Below, piece by piece: positions 43,782 to 54,207 of a DNA stretch of 64,000 nucleotides. The translations under genes and the position numbers were made by a program. The notes under the pieces are model-generated. The model was not told the origin of the DNA and searched no databases. It was given only the letters and a program-made list of their open reading frames with translations. The stretch covers positions 1,862,965 to 1,926,964 of the forward strand of contig CM021320.1 of assembly GCA_010645155.1 (NCBI GenBank). The letters are read 5' to 3'. Position 1 is the stretch's first letter. Each line of letters begins with the position of its first letter. Origin of the DNA: Tigriopus japonicus. Lineage: Eukaryota > Arthropoda > Copepoda > Harpacticoida > Harpacticidae.

Positions 43782-46240
43782 ACGATTAGAACTTTTCATC
43801 GATTGAAATCAAAATGTATCGCTCATAATCCTTTCACAAACCTTTACACCACTTTGCTCAGACTCCCGGTAGTAGAATGTGCTTACATGAATTTGGAAAA
43901 CGCTCGTCAACTGTACCCATATTATGAGTTATCCCCGGAATCTTAGTGATCCGATGGAACACTGCGTTTCTTTCACAAAGCACGTGAAGAGCACGCATTG
44001 CCCGGTAACAACGATGTTAACCGGCGCAAGCCGGTTTCCTTCGGTCCACACAAAAGGGAAGAAAATCGAGATCAAACAGGTCTTCCTTCGTTCTTCACCC
44101 ATATTGACCCAATACTGCCAAGTACGTTAGTGAACGGTAAGAGATGTCGAAGGTCTGTTTGACTTGAAAAGGAGGTAAAAAGGTTGCCCACAATTTTCCT
44201 CAGGGGTTCTGTCTACATTTGCCTAATGAGGACCCAATTCCAGCATTTTACCCATCCCTAGTAGCAGCCTGAAAGGAAGATGCTCGTGGCTTGTTCATTA
44301 AAAACACCCGGAATATTTCCATTTGCCCAAGGTTTATGGGGAATAGTCATTTGCTCTGTCATTCGACGAAAATGTCTTAAAACAAAGAGGGTGTGCATCT
44401 TCCGAACTTTAGGGTGGCCCTAACCTTGAGATGGACCCAACTTCCCAAGAGCTGATTTTCGTACTTTGAGAAGCAGCTTAGCATCGTATGCCGAGCAATA
44501 TAAAAAATTCAAGGTGGGCTCATTTTCAAATCAACAGGTCCATGTTCTCTTTCAAAAGAGAACTTCAGTGAAAGAGGGTCGCAAGTTATTGCGCATTACT
44601 TTTACTTTTAGCTCTCTAGGTACTGTTCCTTTGGTACTGTAGTTTTCCTCAGGGCGGTTGAACCAAAATGACGCGGAATTTCTTATCCGACACAGCCACA
44701 CTCTATGACCAATGGGGTACTCCAAGTACAAATAGAGACTTTGATGAAGAAATGAGAACAGCTTGCCTGCTCTTCTTAACCTTGGAAGTTGCTGAGCTAG
44801 ACTTCGAGGAGGAGGGCTTTGGATAGCCCACTTTCCAAATAACGTACAAAAGATTGTCAGCATTCTGACGAGCTCGTGATGACTCTCTCGTTCGCCTCCA
44901 TAGACTCTTCAAACCGTGTGGGCAAATATGCAAAAAGAGACCAATATGTTTCAAAGGTTATTGTCTAGTCGTAAACACTTCGCATGTGCATGTGTCCGAG
45001 GAGGCAGGATTTTTTTTTTTTGCATTGCTCCGCGAAACCCCTCCCGCAAGATGTACTTTGTGAAAAAAACTCCAGGTTTAGCTCTTGAGATCCATCTGTA
45101 AATTGGAAGTCTGTGCCAGCACCGTACGGGATTCTCTCATGGCGAGTGTGTATGAGTGTGGCTTAGCATTTCCCTATGATGGACTCGTTGTGGCCTGGTA
45201 TGTCAAGTTGTGCGCGGAGCTCGTCAAGCAAGCTCTCCATTTGAGTGCTCTGTTCTGGGCTCTAGAAGCGGGAAAGCTATGCGGGGACCAAGAGTTTGGA
45301 CTACTTTGAAAAGCACACATGTCGTTTCTGGCATAAATAGGAGTAATTGAAGCACAAGCCTTCGTCAGGTGCGTCAAGCTAGAAAACGAGAAGGAAAAGT
45401 GCGATCAAGTACACATTCGAGTGTTGGTGCTTGAAGTGTTCTGTTGATACATTTCTGCTAGAAGTACGTATTTGGCACTCATTTGTCTTCATTTTTAGGG
45501 CAAAAATTAGCGGTTGTTGAATGATCATTTCTAGTGGAAATTCCACGAACTGCATGACCTTAAGAGAGTGGTGCGTAGTAGTGCCTTTGGTAGTCTGGTT
45601 GGATGTGTGATCTGATCTCATTGGCGTCAAGTTACGTGAGGAACACGCTTACATCACCTCGTCCTTCTCGAATCTCGTTGGCGAACAAACTGCCTGAACA
45701 CGAGGAAGGGACGGACGGACGGAACTTGGAGTAGTAAGTCTCAGCGTGGTGGGATCATCATCATCCTTGGGAGCGGATCGGGCGAGCCAAAGCCAATTCA
45801 TGTGGGCCAAGTGGGAGATAATCCGTTGATCAGGGTCCATCTTAAGGTACATAGTACTCTCTGCGTTGGTGCTCCACGCTCAAGGGAAGACGCTGAGGAC
45901 AGAGCGAGGTTGTTTTGCCAACTTTCGTCTCTCAAGGAGCACGCACAACTTGGAACGAGCGTACAACTCGTATGTAGCAGACGAAGAATCGCTCCCGATT
46001 TTGTTGGTGCGCAATGTGAGTGGAAATACTACTACTATCTTTGGCCTCTTCTTCGGCTTCTTCAGACTCTGACTCGAAAGGAGTTCAAATCAAACCGCAC
46101 ACCTCGTCACTCTCTCGAAGGAACTGAGCCAAAGAAATCCTCTTAAGACTTCTCCGTGAGCTTATTCAACAGATTTGGAACACTCTTGAGGCTAGTGAAA
46201 AGGATCGAATCGAAAAGATCTCGGCCGCTCTATTTTCATC
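43782..46240. other. Intergenic, upstream of the SLC5 transporter gene
   Basis: Only short overlapping frames were seen. The last few hundred bases are the likely promoter and 5' UTR of the transporter. Confidence 0.45.
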
Positions 46241-49200
46241 ATGGTCCTAAATCTGACCTTTTCCATAATAGACTATGGCATTTTTGCCACCATGCTGTTG
46301 GTTTCCTTTCTCATTGGGATCTACCATGCGTGCACTAGTTCGCAAAACAATGACGATTATCTTTTGGCGGGAAAATCCATCGGGGTCATACCAATGGCAA
46401 TCAGCCTTTGCGCCTCCTTCAATTCAGCCTACATGATTTTGGGCATTCCCGCTGAAATCTACACCTACGGATCGCAATTCTATGTAATGATCTTGGGCAC
46501 CGGCATTGGAGTGTTCATCGCGGGTGAAGTTTGGATACCAGTTCTTTACAGGTGAGGAACAAATTGATAAAATCATTTCACTCGTTCCATCCGGTAGGCT
46601 TCATCAGAAAATCCGATAGTAATCATAAGTTTCAACGATTTATTGAATGGCTTTACATATTGTTATTTCAATTGAATGTTGAGACGGTTGCCTCTTTGAT
46701 GTACCTTAAAGTTGGAAAATGAGTCGAAACGGACCTCCTCAGCAATAATAAACGCCAACAAACAAGATCCATTAAATCTAATTGTTTTTATGGGCCATAA
46801 AATTCAAAAATGAAAGACGCTAATATTGCTTGGAACGATTGTCTGCTACTTGAATCTACGCATATCTTTGAAACTTTTGGGCAAGAGTACATTCAATTTG
46901 CTTTTTGCCTCTCCATCAACGAAAAACTGCAAATGTGCTCATATTGATGACCCACGCTAATCTCAGTCTTAATGCTGACGGTTCATACTTTTAATCTGGA
47001 ATGCAAAATAATTTTTGAGACTGCAATGTATCTATTCTTGAATTCTGTGGAAGGAAATGCAAAATTATTGCGGAGACTTACGGAAAACTCACAACCATAG
47101 AAATCTCTCTGTGACAAACAATTTCTCACAGAAGGGACTTAAATAACAATTTAGCACAATATATGATTTGTATGTAGCAAGGAACATATGTTTCCTACGA
47201 GGTATTTGTCGATGACACCTAGATTTTTGAAAGGCCAGTCATCGACTTATTTGCAAGTAAGCTCAGCTACGCTTTCCGCACAAGTGGAAGGAAAACGATC
47301 CAGAGTGCGGACGTGGTTCAAGCTGTAGGAAGGTGGTCATTAAAACTGTCCCTTTAGGCGCAAAAAGTAAAATGTTACAACTCACAATGGGCTGAGCGGG
47401 GCTTTGAAATACAAGGAAACGAAACTTGTTTTTCTCCGTCATGTTTAATGTAATTATTATGTGTTATTAGATGCGCGTATCGAACTTGGTCCGTTACTTT
47501 TTTGGGTTGGGACATTAAAACCTGCGAAAAAACCGACTTAGTTTGGCGAGCTGAGAATAGAAATCAATACCTAAAGACTGACGTACAAAGTAAAACACAT
47601 TTTGTGCGGTTTTTTTTGAAAAGTAATACAAAGAACCCTCGCATTTCATGTGATTAAAAAGTGATTCAACACACTGCTCTTTCACCAGAAAAGAAGGAAA
47701 GTATACAAATGTTGACAGAAAAAATCGAATGCCTTTGGTGCTACCATTCAGCCTAAGAAATGTATAAAAAATATTCAAAGGAATTTCATGAAATTCAATA
47801 AACCTCTCTAATTTTTTGTACTTTTACTATTGGTAATATTTTCTCAAAACTTGTGTTTTGACGATAGCTGATTCCACATCCGTGCTTCTATCTTCTTATT
47901 CATGGTTCACTTTTTCCTATATTTAAGTGCCACGCTGGACCGTTCATTTCTCTCCTCTCATCATAATTATTCTAACATTTGAAAAACTTTCCTCTCTCAT
48001 AGGTTGAATCTGGTCTCCATGTATGAATATTTTGAACTACGCTATCGCTCCAAGTTTCCAAGACTGGTCATGACTCTCATCTTCATCCTCAAGAGCTCCA
48101 TTTACATCGGCATTGTCTTGTACGCCCCAACCATGGCTTTAGCATCCGTGACGCAATTCTCATGGCAACTTTGCATTCTCGTTCTGGGCATCTCATCCAC
48201 CATATACACGGCCATTGGGGGCATGAAGGCCGTGGTGTGGACAGATGTGTTCCAGATCTTCATTGTTTTCGCAGGCATTGTGGCCATCATCGTCGAGGGC
48301 TTGATCAAAACCGGTGGATGGGAGAAGATGTGGGAGGCCAACGTGGCCGGAGGAAGGATTGAATTGTTCAACATGTCCATGGACCCTTATGAAAGGCACA
48401 CTTTTTGGAACGTGCTCTTCGGTACCTTGATCATGTGGGGCTCTCCATACACGTGTAGCCAGTATTTAGTGCAACGTTGTCTGTGTCTGCCAACGCTAAC
48501 CAAGGGTAAAATTGCCCTCTACACCAACTTCATCGGCCAGTTCGTCATGACGACCATGGTAGCGATTATTGGACTTATCATGTACGCTTACTACGCCACT
48601 TGTGACCCCGTCAAGGCCGGTGTCGTGATGAAGAACGACGCCATTATCCCCTTATTTGTGTTGCAAGAGTTTGTGGAATACCCTGGAGTAGCGGGTCTTT
48701 TCATTTCCTGTCTTTTCTCTGGAGCTCTCAGCACTTTGGATTCAACTTTGAACAGCTTGGCCGCGGTCACTTGGGAGGAAATCAAAGCCTGCACGTGCTT
48801 TGAGTCGATTAACAAAAAGCACGAGAATATGATCACTAAATCACTCTCCGTGGCTTATGGAATCGTAGCCATTGGTCTGGCCTTTGTTTGTCACAATTTA
48901 GGTTCCCTGATCAACGTGGGATCCCGACTATTTGGCGCATGCATGGGTCCCATGTTTGGCCTTTGTCTGGTTAGTGTTCTCTGTCCCATGGTCAATTTGA
49001 AAGGGGCTTCTGCGGGCATTGTGGTTGGACAGATCCTAAACATTTGGCTCAGTTTTGGAGCCATGATCTATTCATCTGCTCCGGCCACTTTGTCTTTGAA
49101 TGTCACCGATTGCTCAGTGTTCAACATGAGCTTAACTACTGACGAAATGAGTTCAACCCAAATCACTAATCTCACCCAAGAATCTTTTGAACATTCGGAT

Positions 49201-49467
49201 GACTCAGTCTCTTCCATCTACCTATTGTCGTACAATATTTATCCCATCATTGGTACTCTGACCACCATTCTGGTATCACTCTTTGTGAGCTTGTGCACAG
49301 GCTTCAACCAGGGTCTTTGTGAAGAAGACGCTAAATACTTTTATCCCTTTTCGTGGAAGCTCTATAAATATTGTCATTTAAAATTCCTCAGTTCTACAGG
49401 AACTTGCTCAGTCCCGACCTTGAATGATCGCAAGGAAAGTTCTCAAATTGAATTGCAGAAATTATGA
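46241..49467 (+). CDS. SLC5-family sodium:solute symporter (multivitamin/monocarboxylate transporter-like)
   Basis: Two coding exons (46241-46551 and 48003-49467) join in phase 2 over a 1451-bp intron to give 591 residues, normal for SLC5. About 12-13 membrane segments are visible, the first at residues 8-28. The block DDYLLAGKSIGVIPMAISL, then PAEIYTYGSQF, and the later GGMKAVVWTDVFQ and FSGALSTLDSTLNSLAAVTWEE are signatures of the sodium/solute symporter family. They are nearest the SMVT/SMCT branch (SLC5A6, SLC5A8 and invertebrate relatives) rather than the glucose carriers. Such proteins use the sodium gradient to import biotin, pantothenate, monocarboxylates or iodide; the substrate here is not decided by sequence. 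An N-glycosylated loop (NVTD, NMSL, NLTQ) precedes the last helix. The C-terminal tail is short and cytosolic. Confidence 0.93.
46552..48002 (+). other. Intron of the SLC5 transporter gene
   Basis: Begins GTGAGG and ends TCTCATAG. AT-rich, with no nested feature seen. Confidence 0.85.
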
Positions 49468-50019
49468 ACAAAGTATTGATATTCTTGGGCTTGACGATCA
49501 GTAGAAAATCTCAACTGGAAAGCGGCCACCAAGGTATCAAATTTTGCAAAAAGACATTTCTCCGATGTTATATTTTACGATCCCAGTGTTCAATCTCAAA
49601 TGTCATTCAAGTATAATCTCGCAACTCAGACAATAAGTCAGTAATAACCAGAAGCCATCGAACATTAATGGTAGAGTGAAACTGTATCAGCTTCACTACA
49701 TGATTTTCATCCCTCTCTCTCTTAAACATTACCATGTTAATTCCAATATTTTTTGTGTATGAGATACAATTTTCAATTACACGTTCATTTAAAAACTACA
49801 TTGTTGACCAAAAGATTATTTTCGCTTTTCGTTTATACAGACTAAAACGAGCCATTGACTTGAATATGGTCAAGTCGACTGGTTAACGTACTCTTACATC
49901 AGGAGAATTCTTGGTAGTTGGATGGATCCAGTTTTTTACAGGTCATCCTACGCCAGCAGGTTACCAAGACAAGCTCTAAATCTAAAACTGACTGGAGGAT
50001 TGATTCAAGGTGCCACAAC
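49468..50019. other. Intergenic between the transporter and protease genes
   Basis: Only 552 bp separate two genes in the same orientation. It holds the transporter 3' UTR and the protease promoter; no clear motif was found. Confidence 0.5.
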
Positions 50020-51955
50020 ATGAGTCTTCTGTTGAGGACGATTTTTGCGTTAATATTAGCACTAGGACATTGCGACAACGTGTACGGTAAGGCAATGAGA
50101 CATCCTGACACTTGTGGGCTATTTTCACTAAAAGTAAAATATGTTTAGATGCGCTTTTTACCCTTGATATTGTTAGTTGAGGTCTCAAATTAATCACCTG
50201 TTGTGACACCGGACAATCAAATATTCAGATGAGTCTAGTTTAGTCTAGCATAGGACTATTGAAAAGTCCTAAACGATTGCGAAGTTTTCGTTGAAGGCTA
50301 AAAAATAACCCCTACAACGTTTTGTTCCACGTTCCAGGCAAGATTTATTTAAAAAGTTCTGGTTAAAGGTTGCGTGCTTTTTATTTTTGCAATTCCGCTC
50401 ATTTCCCAGATCATTGCGGAAGAAATCTCGAATTAGATGGCCTGGAAGAGATCCGTCGGGTTGTGGCACCATCGCGTTCCGGTGAAGACTCACATGGAAC
50501 ATGGCCTTGGATGGTCACTGCTGGCTTTAAAAAATCAACTGGCGAATGGTCCCATCAATGTGGGGGTGTCATTATATCTCAAACACACGTCCTGACGGCA
50601 GCACATTGTGTAGTGGAGTATCCGAGGTCTGAAGATTAACTTTCAAATGTACCTATTATGGTGTTATATGTTATTTCAATCAAAGAACACAATTTTAATT
50701 CCAGCTTGATTTTACGATTTGGTGATAAGATTCTCACATCAGAAAAGGATGACGGGGCGGTGCAAATTCGCGACAAATACAATGTTCACATACATCCCAG
50801 GTTCCGAGAGGGCGGACGAGTGACTGTTTATTATGATGTAGCCGTATGGGAGCTTGAAGAACCTTTAGTCTTTAATACTTTCATTCGATCTGTTTGTCTC
50901 CCTGATGGCCCAAGTGAGGATATTAGTCAGTTCGATGGCCAACTAACGACCCTTACCGGTAAGTCATATTAAAAATACTTTTTCTAATGGGAACACCCAT
51001 GTGCAAAACACCACAATTCTTGTAGGTTGGGGAGTTTTCACTCCCGGGCAAGTCATCACCTCTGATGAGCTTCGAAAAACGAATGTGGAAATATACCCTC
51101 AAAGGTACGCTTTTAATAGCAATTGAAGCCAAAAAATCGATCATAATGGCACTGCATCCCTTTGACAGTCATTGCAATGATACACATGAAGAAGCACTTT
51201 TAGCGCGACCAGACCTAAGGAACAAAATCACCGCCGGACTTCCAGAACTTTTCCAAAGCAATATTCTTTGCGCAGGTTTGTTCAATTCCTTTTAAGAGCT
51301 AAAACACTTAAACACACTGTCGTTTGCATGTTTGGTTAATTTTGATCAAAATGGACATATGTGAGACACATAGCAATGCAAGGCGCAATAAGGGAATTGG
51401 AGGGCGAAAAAACTCTGAGCTATAACCAAAAGAAATAACCATTCTCGAGGATGGTCTCACAATATACGGCTTACGCATATGGTGATATTGTTCTCGAGAT
51501 TTGCTATTCGAACAAAACCCTAAAATACAACCAAGACATTTGTAGGGAATAATAGTTTTGCTTCGATATGACCACACAAATTTTAAATTAAGAACTAAAA
51601 CAAATGTTATTTTGTAATCTTAAAATATTAATAGAAATATAAAAACAAATTGTTTTTCCCTTTATCCTTGTATGATTATTTAACCAAATGTTTCCTTGTT
51701 TTTGTTTCTTTAGGAAACTTCGGAGGCGGAGGCGGTTCATGTTATGGAGATTCTGGCAGTCCTCTAATAAAGCTCTGCACTTATGGATGCGATTACAAAA
51801 AGTATTTCCTCATTGGCATCGTCCAAGGAGGCGTGGATGTATGCGGAAGTAAAAGGATCCCATCCATTTACTCCAGGATTGACGATCCTGAAGTATTTTC
51901 CTTCGTACAGAGTGTCTTGAACGGTGATAAAGATTCATGTTGGCATGTCTATTGA
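50020..51955 (+). CDS. Secreted chymotrypsin-fold (S1) serine protease; may be the N-terminal half of a protease-ankyrin fusion
   Basis: Six exons (50020-50086, 50410-50626, 50705-50958, 51026-51104, 51169-51275, 51714-51955; phases 1, 2, 1, 2, 1) give 321 residues. A signal peptide (SLLLRTIFALILALGHC) is followed by a short pro-region with one Cys (DHCGRN), then RR and VVAPS, a plausible activation site. The catalytic triad is intact: His in TAAHC, Asp in YYDVAVWEL, Ser in GDSGSP. The residue six before the active Ser is Gly, not the Asp of trypsins, and the usual SWG strand reads VQGG, so specificity is not trypsin-like and may be unusual. A glycine run (GGGGG) precedes the active-site Cys. 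The unspliced last exon ends in GDKDSCWHVY. A GTGATA donor at 51924, right after the terminal helix (FVQSVLN), can instead join 51989 in phase. Confidence 0.85.
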
Positions 51956-51988
51956 AATAATTTAGTCATAAATGTGACGGTTTTTCAG
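51924..51988 (+). other. Candidate 65-bp retained/spliced intron joining protease to ankyrin exons
   Basis: GTGATA at 51924 and TTTTTCAG ending at 51988 bound 65 bp, a size like other introns here. Splicing keeps the frame (codon split G|GC, glycine) and removes the protease stop codon. Retention ends the protein at 51955. Confidence 0.6.
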
Positions 51989-53628
51989 GCGAATCTACCC
52001 CAAGTAGCTCGACAATTGAGGCAAAGCCCGTGACAAAATCTTTAAATGAGACTGCTTTACCAATCGTAAAAGAGAAATTGCAAGAGAAACTATTGGCCCA
52101 CGATTTGGGCGATGAGACTGTGGCTTTAGTGCTAGAAATGACTGATCTAGTCATTGAGCTTGGTGAAGAAATTGATCAAAACCTGGATGGGAAGGGCACC
52201 ACCCTCATGATGATCTCCTGCAAATTGGCCTTAACGGACAATGTCGATCGATTGCTCAAATTGAAGGCTGATCCAAAGCGACAAAACATAAACGGCCAGT
52301 CAGCCTTACATTGGGCTGCCAAGCGAAATCTGGTCGACATCTTGAAGCTACTTTTGGCAGCAGGTGCTGATCCAGAAGTCTTTGACAACACGGGAAACTT
52401 GCCCATTCACTTGGCGACCAAGATGGGTCATGTGGAATCAATGAAGGTGAGACAAATTTCTCCAAGGTGTTTTTCCGCTCTCTGATGTTCAATTAGTGGG
52501 CCTTTATCAGCGATTAATCCTTGATCTTAGCAATTTGGCTTGGACCTTTTATCTTTTAACCGAACCCCAAACTATGTCTGTGTTTCCAGATTCTGGCCAC
52601 AGCCAAGTCTACACTCAACTTGGGCGATGACCTTGGTCGAACCCCACTTCTAGAAGCCCTCACAGCAGACATACCGACGAAAAATGCCACTGAAATGGTG
52701 AAATTCCTTTTAAGACAAAGGGTTGATCTCAATGTTGTGGACAAAGAGGAACACTCGGCAATTTTTTATGCCTGTTCCGAAAAGTATCTGGAAATCTTTC
52801 AATTGCTTATTTTGCGTGGAGTAGATGTTGATACCTTGGGCCCCATGGGCCGAACATGTCTCCTTCAATCTTACATGAACAATGACACTTCATTGTTCAA
52901 TTTTCTTTTGGAAGACACCAATGCTGCTTTGGATTTGTCTGATGCTCATGGAGCGACGATTCATCATCACGTGTCTTTTAATGGCGATTTAGAAAATTTG
53001 GAACGGATCCTCGCCAAAGGCTTCCAAGTGGATTTTAATGTGCCAGACGATCAAGGAGAAACTCCCATTTTCAACGCAGCTCGGAACGGAAACTTGCCAT
53101 TTATCACCGTAAGTTCCCTCGATCTCTGGACCCCTCCGGAATCAGAAAGTTTTTCAGCTAGTAATTAGTCAAGTTTTGCCCCTTGATCCTACTTTTCCAA
53201 AATGAAAAAAAGAGCTCAATGTTACATAGTTACTTCCAAGCCAGCGTTTTAATCACATTAAAAGCTACGGATGTCCGTTGCAGAAATTGGTGGAACATGG
53301 GGCAGATGTGAATCATCAAAGAGCGGATGGAAACACCATCTTGAGTTTGGCAGGAAGATATGGTCACGTGGAAGTGGTTGAATATCTCTTGAAAAATCCA
53401 CTTATTGACACTACACTCCAATCCAAATGTGGAGATACGGCTTTAATGATGAGTGTGAAAGCAAATCAAGCTCAAGTGGTTGAGCTCATCCTCGATCATG
53501 ATCTGAGTTCCATGAATATTCCAAATAATCATGGAGTCACGCCTCTTGTCTACGCAGCTCAGAATGGATATGCTTCAATAGCATATTTATTGGCACACAA
53601 AGGTGCCAAAGTTGAAAAGCAAGCGTAA
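51989..53628 (+). CDS. Ankyrin-repeat region, probably the C-terminal half of the protease gene
   Basis: Three exons (51989-52446, 52590-53108, 53284-53628) join in phase 0 and encode about 440 residues. After a linker rich in Ser/Thr and a charged helical stretch (KEKLQEKLLAHDLGDETVALVLEM), at least nine ankyrin repeats follow; clear ones read GQSALHWAAKRNLVDILKLL, GETPIFNAARNGNLPFI and GNTILSLAGRYGHVEVVEYL. Ankyrin repeats bind other proteins. The first exon has a good acceptor, begins in mid-codon, and is preceded by an in-frame stop (51958) and no in-frame ATG. Its coding sequence must therefore be spliced from upstream, and the only phase-matched donor seen is in the last protease exon (51924). 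The fused product would be 751 residues. The alternative is a separate gene starting at ATG 52138, which would discard the coding-like N-terminal stretch. Confidence 0.8.
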
Positions 53629-54207
53629 ATCCAATAGTGTTTCTCATTTAAAAAAAATATGTGTTTAAATTGAATACATTTCCATGATTTTACTCCTGTG
53701 TAATGATGTCTGCATTAAAAAATGTAAACGGGTAAGAAATAAGATGCTCGTAAAGAAGGGGTAACAATTGAGTTTTATTTTTTCAAAACACATCCGTTAT
53801 TGATTAGGGGCGAAAATCTTCTCTGTCTAACAAAAGAGAGCGCATAACCCGCATGAATCACTAGATTTGTACAACAGTTTTATCATTAATATTATTCTCA
53901 TCATCATTATTATTCTATTTAGGGTTCATCTTGAGACTTATTTTTGAATTCAGTTGCCAATCGATTCGTTTGGAACTGACGCACCAGTCATTGAAGAAGA
54001 ACCTCAACTTATTGAAGAGGAATCATCATCATCACAGCCATACGAAGGAGTTGGTTGGTTGGGGAGGTTGAAGATCGACGATCCATCTTGATTGACTTGG
54101 GGTCCATGCAACTTCACAATCCTCGACGATCTAGTTGGTGGCCCAATAATGCAAGTCCCTGCCATTTTGATCTAGTACATTAGAGACAGAGAAGGGAGAG
54201 GGGGCAA
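53629..54207. other. Shared 3' region between convergent genes
   Basis: Holds the 3' UTRs of the ankyrin gene (+) and the CUB gene (-). TTTATT at 53774-53779 reads AATAAA on the minus strand and could end the CUB transcript. Nothing else was seen. Confidence 0.55.

Noticed and set aside
52138..53628. Ankyrin region as a stand-alone gene starting at ATG 52138
   Set aside because: The coding-like stretch from 51989 to 52137 has a strong acceptor in front and fits a phase-matched upstream donor; starting at 52138 would leave it unexplained. Kept only as the alternative.
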